Numbered from the stretch's first letter, positions 1 to 9,500 are shown. The stretch: DNA of 64,000 bases from Actinokineospora bangkokensis (GCF_001940455.1 NZ_MKQR01000028.1:696656-760655), one strand, 5' to 3'. The notes: generated from the sequence alone by a model not told the origin. Numbers and translations: made by a program.

Positions 1-533
1 GTGGTGGTCCGGGTGGTGGTCGTCGTCGGGTCCTCCGGTGCGGAGTACGTCGGCGCGGCGGGCGGGCGCTGGTAGCCGACGTCCGCCGTGCGGCTGTGCC
101 GCTGGTTCGCGGCTATGAACCCGAACAGCGCCACCCCCGCGAACAGCAGCAGCACGAGGCTGATGGCCACGATCGGACCGGCGTTCGACCGGCGCGGCGG
201 CGGGTGCGGGGGGCGCCACATCGGCGGGGGGCCACCGAAGTGCGGCGGGTAGCCGGGCGGTGGCGGTCCGTAGCCGGGGGCGGGGTACTGGCCCGACGGT
301 GCGGCGTGCTGCCCTGGCGGGGCCGGGTACCTGGCGGTCCCTTGTGGACCCTGCGGGTACCCCGGCGCGAGGGGCATCGGCCGCGCGACGGGCGGCGGGG
401 CCACCGGCATCGGCGGGGGGAACTGCGGGGGGCGCGGGGGGAACTGCCCGCTCGGGTACCCCTGGTGGGGCGGGAACTGCCCGGGGCCGTGCGGCCCCTG
501 TGGACCCCACGGGCCCGGTGGTGTCTGGGTCAT
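1..533 (-). CDS. Proline-rich single-pass membrane protein, N-terminal part
   Basis: Partial gene read leftward from ATG at 533 and open at the window edge, so the C-terminal domain is missing. The first ~110 residues are a disordered cytoplasmic segment rich in Pro, Gly and Gln with PPP and PGY runs. One membrane segment follows (reads IVAISLVLLLFAGVALFGF), then a Thr-rich extracellular linker. This N-terminal layout is common in actinomycete membrane proteins such as neutral zinc metallopeptidases and DUF4352/DUF4190 proteins, but nothing visible decides the family. It is divergent from the DUF2207 gene, with about 90 bp between them. Confidence 0.7.
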   Translation of the reverse strand, partial: MTQTPPGPWGPQGPHGPGQFPPHQGYPSGQFPPRPPQFPPPMPVAPPPVARPMPLAPGYPQGPQGTARYPAPPGQHAAPSGQYPAPGYGPPPPGYPPHFGGPPPMWRPPHPPPRRSNAGPIVAISLVLLLFAGVALFGFIAANQRHSRTADVGYQRPPAAPTYSAPEDPTTTTTRTT

Positions 534-607
534 GCGTCCCCCCGAGTCGTGCGCACCGCGCCCCGGCCGTTTTCGCCGGAACGGCCGTGAGCATAGGAGC
601 CCTGGGC

Positions 608-613
608 TATCGT
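608..613 (+). promoter_or_regulatory. -10 box, probable leaderless promoter
   Basis: TATCGT lies 8 bases before GTG 622, and no ribosome binding site is visible. The spacing fits transcription starting at or next to the start codon. Confidence 0.45.
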
Positions 614-621
614 TCGCTGCC

Positions 622-2364
622 GTGTTGACGAAATGGGCCGTCGCCGCCGCGGTGGCCGGCATCGCGCTGGGGGCGGCGCAACCCTCCTTCCCGTCGCCGC
701 CGAGCGACGCGCCGTCCCTCGACTTCCCGGTGCCCTCGGCGGGCCCGGCGCCGAGCCGGGGCGGTGTCCCCACGGTCAACCCGGTGCCGCCCACGGGCAC
801 CGACAAGCCCACGCACCCGCCGGGGGTGCCCCAGCCGCCGCTGCCGCGCAGCGTCAACGTGCAGCTGAAGGTGGAGCGCGACGGTCGGCTCACCGTCCGC
901 GAGCAGGTCATCGTGCAGGCCAGGCAGACGATGACCCGCACGGCCCCGCTGCGCATCGGTGACCGGGTGTTCACCGTGCGCGACCCCAGGGTCGAGGGCA
1001 ACGGCACCGCCGCGGTCGAGGGCGACTCCCTGGTCCTGCGGCTCGGCGAGGGCGCGTCCACGGTGGACTACACCGTGGACGGCACCGTCGAGGACCTCGG
1101 GGACCGCCTGCGGTTCCGCTGGCAGATCGCCAGCGGCTGGGACACCGTGCTGGTCTCGGTGCGCGCCTCCCTGCTCACCCCGCAGCGCGGCTCCGACTTC
1201 GCCTGCCTCGCCGGGCCCGCGGGCACCGAGGACAAGTGCGACTCCGCGCTGACCGACGGCGGCGCCGTGCTGCGCGTCGTGCAGTCCAACCTGGACCAGG
1301 GCGCGCGCGTCGACCTCTCCGCCGACCTCCCGGCGGGGTCGGTGCCCGCCACCGCGCGGTTCGAGGCCGCGTCGGCCGCGTCGGCCGCGTCGGCGTTCGC
1401 GCTGTCCCCGCTCAACGGCGTCGGGTTGGGCGCGGGGTTCCTGCTGCTGCTGGCCGGATTCGCCGTGCTGTGGCGCGCCCGCGCCCGAGACGGCCGCGCC
1501 CTGGGCGGCGAGGTGGAGCCGGTCGCGCTGCTGGACGACCGGGGCGGCGAGGTCGTGTTCGCCTCACCCGACGGCATCCTCCCCGGGCAGGTGGGGGCCG
1601 TCGTCGACGAGCGGGTCGACGCCCGCGACCTCAGCGCCACCGTCGTCGACCTGGCCGTGCGCAACTACCTGTGGGTCACCGAGGTCGACGGCGACTGGCA
1701 GGTGGTGCGCCGCAACCCGGCTGATGACGCGCTCACCGCCTACGAGAAGGCCGTCTACACCGCGCTCCTGCCGGAAGGGGTCGAATCCGTTCGGCTTTCC
1801 CGGCTGCGCGCCGAACCGCCGTCGATCGCCCCCGCGCGGGACGCGGTGTACCGGGACGCGGTGTCGCGCGGCTGGTTCACCCGCAGGCCCTCGGCGTTCG
1901 GGCCGCTGGGCATCGCGGGCGCTGTCCTGCTGGTGCTCGGCGTCGGCGGCACCGTGCTGTTCGCGGTGCTCGGCGGACCCGCGCTCATCGGCGTCGCCGT
2001 CGCGATCGTCGGCCTGGCGGTGCTCGCGGGCGGGCGGCTCCTGCCCCTGCGCACTGAGCGCGGCAGCGTCCTGCTCCAGCAGGTGCGCGGCGTGCAGGGC
2101 TTCCTCAACACCGCCGACCCGGGGTCGGTGCCCGCCGCCCAGCGGGAGATGGTGTTCTCCCGCGCGTTGCCCTACGCCGTCGCCCTCGACGACGTGGAGC
2201 AGTGGTTGCAGCGGTTCGGCGGGCTGGACCCCGCGGCCGACGGCACCCCGGGGCTGTACTGGTACGCCACCCAGGACCCGGCCGCCGCGGGCGACCAGCA
2301 GCGCTTCGGCCAGCAGTTCCGCGCGTTCCTCGACGGGCTCGACGAGGTGTTCGCCACGGCCTGA
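622..2364 (+). CDS. DUF2207 family membrane protein
   Basis: 580-residue predicted membrane protein of the DUF2207 family, whose function is not established. From GTG 622 it reads as a signal peptide ending near GAAQ. A Pro/Ser-rich linker follows, then the extracytoplasmic beta-rich DUF2207 domain beginning VNVQLKVERDGRLTVREQ. Next are a membrane segment (GVGLGAGFLLLLAGFAVLW), a cytoplasmic domain, a pair of membrane helices (ILLVLGVGGTVLFAVLGG-like) and a C-terminal segment containing RGVQGFLNTADP, all typical of the family. The open frame extends upstream to 532, but that part has no coding character and would put residues ahead of the signal peptide. TTG 625 is an alternative start. Confidence 0.8.
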   Translation: MLTKWAVAAAVAGIALGAAQPSFPSPPSDAPSLDFPVPSAGPAPSRGGVPTVNPVPPTGTDKPTHPPGVPQPPLPRSVNVQLKVERDGRLTVREQVIVQARQTMTRTAPLRIGDRVFTVRDPRVEGNGTAAVEGDSLVLRLGEGASTVDYTVDGTVEDLGDRLRFRWQIASGWDTVLVSVRASLLTPQRGSDFACLAGPAGTEDKCDSALTDGGAVLRVVQSNLDQGARVDLSADLPAGSVPATARFEAASAASAASAFALSPLNGVGLGAGFLLLLAGFAVLWRARARDGRALGGEVEPVALLDDRGGEVVFASPDGILPGQVGAVVDERVDARDLSATVVDLAVRNYLWVTEVDGDWQVVRRNPADDALTAYEKAVYTALLPEGVESVRLSRLRAEPPSIAPARDAVYRDAVSRGWFTRRPSAFGPLGIAGAVLLVLGVGGTVLFAVLGGPALIGVAVAIVGLAVLAGGRLLPLRTERGSVLLQQVRGVQGFLNTADPGSVPAAQREMVFSRALPYAVALDDVEQWLQRFGGLDPAADGTPGLYWYATQDPAAAGDQQRFGQQFRAFLDGLDEVFATA

Positions 2365-2452
2365 CGCGGGGTGTCCACGGCCCCCCGGGACGCCCGCCAC
2401 CGAGTTATCCACAGGCGAACACGGCTGCGGCGCCCCGCGGCCCCGGCTCCCG

Positions 2453-2458
2453 TAGGCT
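2453..2458 (+). promoter_or_regulatory. -10 box, probable leaderless promoter
   Basis: TAGGCT lies 6 bases before GTG 2465 and no Shine-Dalgarno sequence precedes the start. It probably drives the M16 peptidase operon. Confidence 0.5.
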
Positions 2459-2464
2459 CGTCTC

Positions 2465-3748
2465 GTGACCGATCCCGAGCTGCACCGCTACACCCTGGCC
2501 AACGGTCTGCGCGTGGTCCTCGCCCCGGACACGACCTCCCCGGTCGTGGGCGTGAGCGTGCACTACGACGTGGGCTTCCGCTCCGAGCCGGAGGGGCGCA
2601 CCGGGTTCGCCCACCTGTTCGAGCACCTGATGTTCCAGGGCAGCGAGAGCCTGGAGAAGCTGGCGCACTTCCGCCACGTGCAGTCCTCCGGCGGCACCTT
2701 CAACGGGTCGACGCACCCGGACTACACCGACTACTTCGAGGTGCTGCCCTCGGCGGCGCTGGAGCGCGCGCTGTTCCTGGAGGCCGACCGGATGCGCGCC
2801 CCCAAGATCACCGCGGAGAACCTCAAGAACCAGATCGACGTGGTGAAGGAGGAGATCCGCCTCAACGTGCTCAACCGGCCCTACGGCGGGTTCCCCTGGA
2901 TCACCCTGCCGCCGGTGCTGTACTCCACCTTCCCCAACGCGCACAACGGCTACGGCGGGTTCGAGGACCTGGAGCAGGCCTCGCTGGAGGACTGCGCGTC
3001 CTTCTTCGACACCTACTACGCCCCGGCCAACGCGGTGCTCACCGTCACCGGCGACTTCACCGTCGAGCGGGCCAGGGAACTGGTGGACCGGCACTTCGGC
3101 GACGTCCCGGCGCGCGAGCGCCCGCAGCGGCCCTCCTTCGCCGAGCCCGCCCCCGACGGCGAGGTGCGCGCCGACATCGTCGACCGGCTCGCCCCAATCC
3201 CCGCGGTCGCGGTCGGCTACCGGATGCCCGACCCGATCGCGGACGTCGACGGCTACCTCGCCTACCTGGTGCTCGCGGGCGTGCTCACCGACGGCGACGG
3301 CTCCCGGTTGCAGCAGCGGCTGGTCTACGGCGACCAGATCGTCAACGACATCAGCGCGGGCGCGGGCATGTTCGGCCCGTTCGAGGCCCGCGACCCGGAC
3401 ACCTTCATCCTCACCGCCATGCACTCGCCGGAGGTCTCGGTCGACACCGTGCTCAAGGCGGTCGACGAGGAGCTGGCGCGGCTGGCCAGCACCCCGCCCT
3501 CGGCGCAGGAGCTGGCGAAGGTGACCGCCCGGTGGGCGGCCTCGCTGCACAAGGAGCACGACCGGCTGGTCAGCCGCACCCTCGCGCTGGGCTCCTTCGA
3601 GCTGCTCTACGGCGACCCCGGCCTGGTGCACGCGCTGCCCGACCGCATCTCCCGGGTCACCCCGGAGGCGGTGTCGGCGGCCGCGGCGGCGCTGCGCCCG
3701 GACTCGCGCGCCGTGCTGACCATCACCCCCGCGGGCGGTGCCGGGTGA
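2465..3748 (+). CDS. M16 zinc peptidase, catalytic subunit
   Basis: 427-residue M16 (insulinase/processing peptidase) protein. The inverted zinc motif HLFEH is at residues 50-54 (H50, E53, H54), with the third ligand probably E130 in VVKEEI, 76 residues downstream as the family expects. It has two M16 halves and no signal peptide. It is followed by a second M16 gene lacking the zinc motif, so the two products probably form a heterodimer like bacterial two-subunit M16 proteases. The substrate is unknown; oligopeptides or targeting peptides are plausible. GTG 2465 is preceded by a -10 box rather than an SD, suggesting a leaderless mRNA. Confidence 0.88.
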   Translation: MTDPELHRYTLANGLRVVLAPDTTSPVVGVSVHYDVGFRSEPEGRTGFAHLFEHLMFQGSESLEKLAHFRHVQSSGGTFNGSTHPDYTDYFEVLPSAALERALFLEADRMRAPKITAENLKNQIDVVKEEIRLNVLNRPYGGFPWITLPPVLYSTFPNAHNGYGGFEDLEQASLEDCASFFDTYYAPANAVLTVTGDFTVERARELVDRHFGDVPARERPQRPSFAEPAPDGEVRADIVDRLAPIPAVAVGYRMPDPIADVDGYLAYLVLAGVLTDGDGSRLQQRLVYGDQIVNDISAGAGMFGPFEARDPDTFILTAMHSPEVSVDTVLKAVDEELARLASTPPSAQELAKVTARWAASLHKEHDRLVSRTLALGSFELLYGDPGLVHALPDRISRVTPEAVSAAAAALRPDSRAVLTITPAGGAG

Positions 3749-3809
3749 TCACCCACGCGCACGCCCACCACCAGAACAGCCACGACCAGGACCACCCGGA
3801 GGAGACCCC

Positions 3810-5165
3810 GTGAGCCGCACCGCCGAGGAGATCGGGCGCACCGAGCTGGGGCCGCGCCCGCTCCCGCCGCTGGGGGAGCACCGGGCGGCCACCGACCTGT
3901 CCTACCTGGACACCGAGCTGGACAACGGCCTGCGGGTCATCGCCGTCCGGCAGAGCACCGTGCCGATGGTGGAGGTGCGGCTGCGGGTGCCGTTCGCCGG
4001 TGACGACCCCGCGCACGCCGCGCGCGCGGAGGTGCTGGCCGCCACCGTGCTCACCGGCACCGCCGAGCGCGACCGGGTGGGCGTCGACACCGAGCTGGCC
4101 CTGGTCGGCGCCGAGCTCAACGCCGGGGTCGACCCGGAGGTGCTGGCCATCGGCGGCAACGGCCTGGCCTCCGGCCTCGACACCCTGCTCGCCGTGCTGG
4201 CCGACGCGCTGACCGGCGCGGTGCACCGCGACGACGAGGTGGCGGGCGAGCGGGCCCGGCTGATCGAGCGGATCACCGTCGCGGAGTCCCAGCCCAGCGT
4301 CATCGCCCGCAAGGCGTTGCAGCGCCACCGCTACGGCGACCACCCGTTCACCCGGGAGATGCCCACCGCCGCGGACGTCGCCGAGGTCACCGCCGAGGAC
4401 GTGCGCGCGCTGCACCGGGCCGCCGTGCTGCCGCGCGGGTCGGTGCTGGTGCTCGTCGGGGACGTCGAGCCGCAGGCCGCCGTGGACGCGGCCGCGCGCG
4501 CGTTCGCGGGCTGGGTGGGGGAGGGGTCGGCGGTGGTGCTGCCGCCGCTGCCCGCGCTGGTGCCCGGCGACCTCGCGCTGGTGAACCGGCCCGGTGCCGT
4601 GCAGTCGCAGTTCCGGCTCTCGGCGCAGGGCCTGGTGCGCACCGACGACCGCTACCCGGCGCTGCAACTGGCCAACCTGTCCTTCGGCGGGTTCTTCTCC
4701 TCCCGCCTGGTGGAGAACATCCGCGAGGACAAGGGCTACACCTACCACGCCCGCTCGTCCTCGGAGTTCACCCCGGGCGGGGCGACGCTGCTCGTCGACA
4801 CCGACACCGCCTCCGACGTCACCGCGGGCGCGCTGCTGGAGATCCGGCACGAGCTGGGCCGGATGGTGGTCAGCCCGCCGACCGAGGCGGAGGTGGAGGT
4901 GGTGCGCGAGTACGCCATCGGCACCCTGCTCATCGCCACCTCCTCGCAGGGCGGGCTGGCCTCGCAGCTGGCCGCCACCGCCGTGCTGGGCCTGGGCGTG
5001 GAGTACCTGCTCGCGCACCCGGGCAGGCTCAAGGCCGTCACCCACGAGCAGGTGGTGGCGGCCGCGCGCGAGTTCTTCGCCCCCAGCCGCTTCACCGGTG
5101 TCATCGTCGGCGACGCGGAGAAGGTCGGCGACCTGCGCGCGCTCGGCGGGGTGAGCTTCCCCTGA
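3810..5165 (+). CDS. M16 peptidase-like partner subunit (no zinc motif)
   Basis: 451-residue M16-family protein without an HxxEH motif: the corresponding N-terminal segment reads RLRVPFAGDDPAHAARAEV. It retains the C-terminal M16 signature around NLSFGGFFSSRLVENIREDKGYTY, whose Arg-Tyr pair binds substrate in the known heterodimers. It is therefore likely the substrate-binding partner of the catalytic subunit just upstream. GTG 3810 was chosen because GGAGGAG (3798-3804) sits 5 bases before it. The open frame extends upstream to 3738, inside the preceding gene, but that extension is low-complexity His/Pro/Arg sequence. Confidence 0.85.
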   Translation: MSRTAEEIGRTELGPRPLPPLGEHRAATDLSYLDTELDNGLRVIAVRQSTVPMVEVRLRVPFAGDDPAHAARAEVLAATVLTGTAERDRVGVDTELALVGAELNAGVDPEVLAIGGNGLASGLDTLLAVLADALTGAVHRDDEVAGERARLIERITVAESQPSVIARKALQRHRYGDHPFTREMPTAADVAEVTAEDVRALHRAAVLPRGSVLVLVGDVEPQAAVDAAARAFAGWVGEGSAVVLPPLPALVPGDLALVNRPGAVQSQFRLSAQGLVRTDDRYPALQLANLSFGGFFSSRLVENIREDKGYTYHARSSSEFTPGGATLLVDTDTASDVTAGALLEIRHELGRMVVSPPTEAEVEVVREYAIGTLLIATSSQGGLASQLAATAVLGLGVEYLLAHPGRLKAVTHEQVVAAAREFFAPSRFTGVIVGDAEKVGDLRALGGVSFP

Positions 5166-5195
5166 CGGGCCCGGCGGGCGCGGCGCCCGCACCCC

Positions 5196-5225
5196 GCGCC
5201 CCCGGGACCACCGCCCCGGGGGCGC
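5196..5225 (+). terminator. GC-rich hairpin terminator
   Basis: Perfect 11-bp inverted repeat (GCGCCCCCGGG at 5196-5206, its complement at 5215-5225) with an 8-base loop. It lies between the M16 operon and nudC. There is no U-tract, as is usual for actinobacterial terminators. Confidence 0.6.
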
Positions 5226-5250
5226 CCCCACCCGCGTCACGAGGCGAGAG

Positions 5251-6231
5251 ATGACCACGCACCCCTTCCAGCTGCACGGCCTGCCCGCGCTGTCCCGGTC
5301 GACCGTCCAGCGCGACGAACTGCTCCGCAAGGACGACCGACGGCTCGACGAGCTGTGGCGGACGGGTCAGGTCGTGCTCGTCGACCGTCAGGGCCGCACC
5401 CCGGTCCGCGACGGCGCCACCGGCCTGGCCACCCGCCCCACCGCCACCGTCGCCGACGAGCGCCCGGCGGACGCGGTGCTGCTGGGCCTCGACGGCGACA
5501 CCTCCTACTGGGCCGTCACCGCCGAGGAACCCATGCGCGAGGGGCTGATCGCCCCGCCGGGCAACTCCTGGGGCATGGCCACCGGCGGGGTGTCGCAGGC
5601 GGGGGAGGAGTGGCACGACCTGCGCGCGGTGGGCGACCTGCTCGACGACACCGCGGCGGGCCTGTTCACCACCGCCTCGGGCCTGACCAACTGGCACGGC
5701 CGGGCCCGGCACTGCGCCAAGTGCGGCGCCGCGGTGCTCCCGGTCGCGGCGGGCTGGGCCACGCACTGCACCGGGTGCGGGCGCGAGGAGTACCCGCGCA
5801 CCGACCCGGCGGTGATCTGCCTGGTGCACGACGGCGCCGGGGTGGACGGGGAGAACGTGCTGCTCGCCCGCCAGCCGATCTGGCCGCCGCACCGCTACTC
5901 GGTGCTCGCCGGGTTCGTCGAGACCGGGGAGAGCCTGGAGGCCTGCGTCGAGCGGGAGATCGCCGAGGAGGTCGGCGTGCCGGTCTCCGGCATCCGCTAC
6001 CTGGGCAGCCAGCCCTGGCCGTTCCCACGCTCGATCATGATCGCGTTCGCCGCGGTGGCCGACCCGGACCACCCGCTGGTGCCCGCCGACGGCGAGATCG
6101 AGCAGGCCCGGTGGTACTCCCGCGCCCGGGTCCGGGAGGCGGTCGCGGCGGGCGGGCAGCTGCCGGACCTGATCCTGCCCGGCCCCACCTCGATCGCCCA
6201 CCAGATGCTCACCGCCTGGGCGGCGGCCTGA
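5251..6231 (+). CDS. nudC: NAD(+)/NADH pyrophosphatase
   Basis: 326-residue Nudix hydrolase that cleaves NAD(H) to NMN(H) and AMP; the family also removes NAD caps from RNA. A four-Cys zinc ribbon is at C155, C158, C173 and C176. The Nudix box at 221-243 runs from GFVETGES to EEVGV and holds the REIAEE core. The NudC-specific SQPWPFP motif is at 253-259. All diagnostic elements are intact and the length is normal for actinobacteria. ATG 5251 has GAGGCGAGAG just upstream. The gene stands after a strong hairpin and appears to be its own transcription unit. Confidence 0.95.
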   Translation: MTTHPFQLHGLPALSRSTVQRDELLRKDDRRLDELWRTGQVVLVDRQGRTPVRDGATGLATRPTATVADERPADAVLLGLDGDTSYWAVTAEEPMREGLIAPPGNSWGMATGGVSQAGEEWHDLRAVGDLLDDTAAGLFTTASGLTNWHGRARHCAKCGAAVLPVAAGWATHCTGCGREEYPRTDPAVICLVHDGAGVDGENVLLARQPIWPPHRYSVLAGFVETGESLEACVEREIAEEVGVPVSGIRYLGSQPWPFPRSIMIAFAAVADPDHPLVPADGEIEQARWYSRARVREAVAAGGQLPDLILPGPTSIAHQMLTAWAAA

Positions 6232-6274
6232 TCGTCGCCCGGCGGGACCCGCCCCCGTGGTGTGCACTGGAGGG

Positions 6275-6787
6275 GTGAGCGCGCACACCGTGGTGGTCGT
6301 GATGGGGGTGTCGGGGTCGGGCAAGACCACCGTCGCCGCGGGGTTGGCCCAGCGCCTGGGGGTGCCGCTGGCGGAGGCGGACGAGTTCCACTCCCCGGCG
6401 AACATCGCCAAGATGACCTCGGGCAGACCGCTCGACGACGCCGACCGCGCCCCCTGGCTGGCCGCGATCGCCGGGTGGATCGCGGAGCGGGCCCGCGACG
6501 GCGGCGGGGTGGTGACCTGCTCGGCCCTCAAGCGCCGCTACCGTGACACGCTGCTCGCCGCCGCCCCCGGCCACGTGCTGTTCCTGCACCTCGACGGGGA
6601 CAAGGAGCTGCTGGCCGAGCGGATCGGGCGGCGCAGCGGGCACTTCATGCCGCCCGCCCTGCTCGACTCGCAGCTGGCCGACCTGGAACCGCTGGAGCCC
6701 GGGGAGCCGGGCGTGCGGCTCGACATCGCGCTGACCCCCGACGCCCTCGTCGACGCGGCCGCGGCGGCGGTCGAGGGGGACCGGTGA
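6275..6787 (+). CDS. gntK: Gluconokinase
   Basis: 170-residue P-loop kinase of the GntK family, phosphorylating D-gluconate to 6-phosphogluconate. The Walker A GVSGSGKT is at residues 11-18. Family motifs DEFHSPANIAKM, GRPLDDADRAPWL, CSALKRRYRD and GRRSGHFMPPALLDSQL are all present. The start is uncertain: GTG 6275 places the beta-1 strand where the family has it, while GTG 6257 would add six residues. It overlaps the downstream permease gene by GTGA, so kinase and transporter are translationally coupled into a gluconate uptake and entry unit. No regulator gene lies next to it. Confidence 0.93.
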   Translation: MSAHTVVVVMGVSGSGKTTVAAGLAQRLGVPLAEADEFHSPANIAKMTSGRPLDDADRAPWLAAIAGWIAERARDGGGVVTCSALKRRYRDTLLAAAPGHVLFLHLDGDKELLAERIGRRSGHFMPPALLDSQLADLEPLEPGEPGVRLDIALTPDALVDAAAAAVEGDR

Positions 6788-8136
6788 CCACCGCGGCGGC
6801 CGCGTGGACCGGCACCGACACCCGCCTCATCGCCGCCGCGCTGATCGGCATCGCGCTCATCGTCGTGCTGATCACCCAGCTCAAGGTGCACCCGTTCCTG
6901 GCGCTGATCCTCGGCTCCGGCGTGCTCGGCCTGGTCGCGGGGATGCCGGTGGGGTCGCTGGTGAAGAGCTTCAGCGACGGCGTGGGCGACACCGTGGCGG
7001 GCGTCGGCGTGCTGATCGCCCTCGGGGCCATGCTCGGCAAGCTGCTCGCGGACTCCGGCGGCGCGGACCGCGTCGTCGACACCATCGTCGGCCGGGCGCG
7101 CGGGCCCCTGCTGCCGTGGGCGATGGCGCTGGTGGCCGTCCTCATCGGACTGCCGATGTTCTTCGAGATCGGCCTGGTGCTGCTGATCCCGGTGGTGCTG
7201 CTGGTCGCCAAGCGCTCCGGGCAGCGGCTCATGCTGCTCGGCATCCCCGCGCTGGCCGGGCTCTCGGTGCTGCACGGGCTGGTCCCGCCGCACCCCGGTC
7301 CGCTGGTGGCCGTGGACGCGCTGGGCGCCGACCTGGGCATCACCCTGGGCCTGGGCATCCTCGTCGCCATCCCGACCGTGGTCGTCGCGGGGCCGCTGTT
7401 CGCCAGGGTGGCCGCGCGCTGGGTCGACGTGCCCGCCCCGGAACCCGAGCCGACCCCGCGGGTCGAGCGCAGGCCCGGGTTCGGCGCCACCCTGGCCACG
7501 GTGCTGCTGCCGGTGGTGCTGATGCTGGGCAAGGCCCTGTCGGACATCCTCGCCGCGGAGGGTTCCGCCGTGCGCCGGGTGTTCGACTTCGTGGGCAGCC
7601 CGCTGGTGGCGCTGCTGCTGGCGCTGCTGGTGGCGATGTTCACCCTCGGCCGCGCGGCGGGGTTCACCCGCGAACGCCTGCGGGACACGCTGTCGGACTC
7701 GCTGCCGCCGATCGCGGGCATCCTGCTCATCGTCGGCGCGGGTGGTGGGTTCAAGCAGACCCTGGTCGACGCGGGTGTCGGCAACGTGATCACGACCCTG
7801 GCGCAGGGGGCGAACTTCTCCCCGGTGCTGCTGGGCTGGCTGATCGCCGTCGCCATCCGGCTCGCCACCGGGTCGGCCACGGTGGCCACCACCACCGCGG
7901 CGGGCATCATCGCCCCGCTGGCCGCCGCGCTCGACCCCGCGCAGGCCGCGCTGGTGGCGCTGGCCGTCGGCGCCGGGTCGCTGTTCTTCTCGCACGTCAA
8001 CGACGCCGGGTTCTGGCTGGTCAAGGAATACTTCGGGCTGACGGTCGGGCAGACGGTGAAGACGTGGTCGCTGATGGAGACGGTGATCTCGGTGTTCGCG
8101 CTCGCGCTGATCTTCCCGCTCAGCCTGCTGCTGTGA
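6784..8136 (+). CDS. gntP: Gluconate:H+ symporter (GntP family)
   Basis: 450-residue integral membrane protein with about 12 hydrophobic segments and the GntP features GLVPPHPGPL, GLPMFFEIGLVLLIP and a C-terminal SHVNDAGFWLVKEYFG. It probably imports gluconate or a related sugar acid across the cytoplasmic membrane for the upstream kinase. GTG 6784 overlaps the gntK stop by four bases. The closing part is followed by a strong bidirectional hairpin. Confidence 0.92.
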   Translation: MTTAAAAWTGTDTRLIAAALIGIALIVVLITQLKVHPFLALILGSGVLGLVAGMPVGSLVKSFSDGVGDTVAGVGVLIALGAMLGKLLADSGGADRVVDTIVGRARGPLLPWAMALVAVLIGLPMFFEIGLVLLIPVVLLVAKRSGQRLMLLGIPALAGLSVLHGLVPPHPGPLVAVDALGADLGITLGLGILVAIPTVVVAGPLFARVAARWVDVPAPEPEPTPRVERRPGFGATLATVLLPVVLMLGKALSDILAAEGSAVRRVFDFVGSPLVALLLALLVAMFTLGRAAGFTRERLRDTLSDSLPPIAGILLIVGAGGGFKQTLVDAGVGNVITTLAQGANFSPVLLGWLIAVAIRLATGSATVATTTAAGIIAPLAAALDPAQAALVALAVGAGSLFFSHVNDAGFWLVKEYFGLTVGQTVKTWSLMETVISVFALALIFPLSLLL

Positions 8137-8141
8137 CCGCA

Positions 8142-8172
8142 GGGCCCGCCCTCCCCGGGGGAGGACGGGCCC
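8142..8172. terminator. Bidirectional hairpin terminator
   Basis: Inverted repeat with GGGCCCG at 8142-8148 and CGGGCCC at 8166-8172. The stem continues inward with CCTCCCC (8150-8156) and its complement (8158-8164), with one mismatch. It lies between the convergent gntP and carboxypeptidase genes and can serve both. Confidence 0.65.
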
Positions 8173-8183
8173 GGTCCGCCAGG

Positions 8184-9500
8184 TCAGGACGCGTAGGGCG
8201 CCGCGGCCTTCTGCGCGGCCAGCACCAGGGCGGGCAGCAGCTTGGGGAAGTAATAGGAGTCCTGGCAGGAGTAAGGGGGCAGGAACCCGCCGCAGCCCCG
8301 GCCCTCGTTGTCGCCCACCTCGATGGTGTAGGCGGCCACGCCCAGCTTGTCGTAGACCCAGTCCTCGGTGCCGCCCGCCGAGTCGTACAGGATCTCGCCC
8401 GCCTGCCCGGACTCGTAGCCCAGCACGTCGCCCATCTCGGCGCCGAAGGCGCGCAGCGCCGCGTCGTTGCCGGTGTGCACGGCGGCGTCGTGGCCCCACG
8501 GGAAGATCACCTGGGCGGCGTCGGCGTGCAGGGTGATGAACATGCCGGTGGTGTCGGCCGGGGCGGCGGTGGCGTCGCCGTCGGCGCGCCGGTCGGCCCA
8601 CAGGTCGGAGAACAGCGACTCCAGCGCGGAGTTCTCCACCTCGGAGTCCGGCGCCGGGCCGAGGAACACCTCGCTGCACGGGTCGTCGGAGGTGCCGCTG
8701 TAGCCCCAGTGCGAGTCGGCGTTGCGGTTGAGGTCGACCCCGGTGCTGCCGGTGCCGCAGTCGCCGTGGGAGTCGTTGGCGTTCTTGCGCTGCAGGATCG
8801 GGTCGTCCCCGCCGGAGGCCACGATGTCGACCCCGTCCGGGTTGGCGACCGGCACCACCCACATCTCGGTGGAGTCCATCAGCGCGGTGACCGCGGGGTC
8901 GGTGCCGTAGCCGTCGACGAGGTGGTCGACCCAGCGGTAGGCGACCTCGCCGGTGGAGATCTCCCGGGAGTGGACCTGCGCCATGAGGAAAAACTTGGGC
9001 TTGCCGCCCGCGCTGCGCGAGCAGTCGGCGCCGGTGATCTTCGTCAGGCAGATCGCCCTGAGGTCGTTGCCGCCGCGGCCCTGGGTCTTGAGCCAGGACT
9101 GCCCGTAGGTGACGACAGCGGCGAGGTCGGGGTGCGCGGCGGCGACGGAGTCCAGGTGCGCGTACTGCCCGGCGACGGTCCGGTACCCGCCGTAGTAGGT
9201 GCCCGCCGCCGCGGAGCGGGTCGTCACGGGGGCGGCGGCCGGGCCCTGCGGGGTGGCGGTGAGCCCCAGCGCGGCCACCCGCTCGACGTCCCCGCCGAGC
9301 ACGTAGAGGTCGTCGCCGGTCCGCCGCTCCAGCAGGTCCACGCCGCGGGCGACCAGCTCGGCGGCGCGCGGGGCGGCGCCCGCGACCCGGTAGACGGTGG
9401 ACGGGTCGGCCGCCGCCGCGGTCGCGGACGGCGCGCCCAGCAGCGGCGCGGCGCCCAGCGCCAGCGCCGCGGCGGCTGCGGTGAATCGGCCTCGGGTCAT
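8184..9500 (-). CDS. Secreted M14 zinc carboxypeptidase
   Basis: 438-residue secreted metallocarboxypeptidase of family M14, carboxypeptidase T/A-like. An Arg-started signal peptide ends near ATAAAADP (~residue 31), followed by a short pro-region and then the catalytic domain. Zinc ligands are H177 and E180 in HSRE, with the third His probably in FITLHAD. DLNRNADSHWG holds the substrate-carboxylate-binding Asn-Arg pair. The catalytic Glu lies in AAYTIEVGDN near residue 400. It probably releases C-terminal residues from peptides outside the cell. It is a single gene on the minus strand with no partner in an operon. Confidence 0.9.
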   Translation of the reverse strand: MTRGRFTAAAAALALGAAPLLGAPSATAAAADPSTVYRVAGAAPRAAELVARGVDLLERRTGDDLYVLGGDVERVAALGLTATPQGPAAAPVTTRSAAAGTYYGGYRTVAGQYAHLDSVAAAHPDLAAVVTYGQSWLKTQGRGGNDLRAICLTKITGADCSRSAGGKPKFFLMAQVHSREISTGEVAYRWVDHLVDGYGTDPAVTALMDSTEMWVVPVANPDGVDIVASGGDDPILQRKNANDSHGDCGTGSTGVDLNRNADSHWGYSGTSDDPCSEVFLGPAPDSEVENSALESLFSDLWADRRADGDATAAPADTTGMFITLHADAAQVIFPWGHDAAVHTGNDAALRAFGAEMGDVLGYESGQAGEILYDSAGGTEDWVYDKLGVAAYTIEVGDNEGRGCGGFLPPYSCQDSYYFPKLLPALVLAAQKAAAPYAS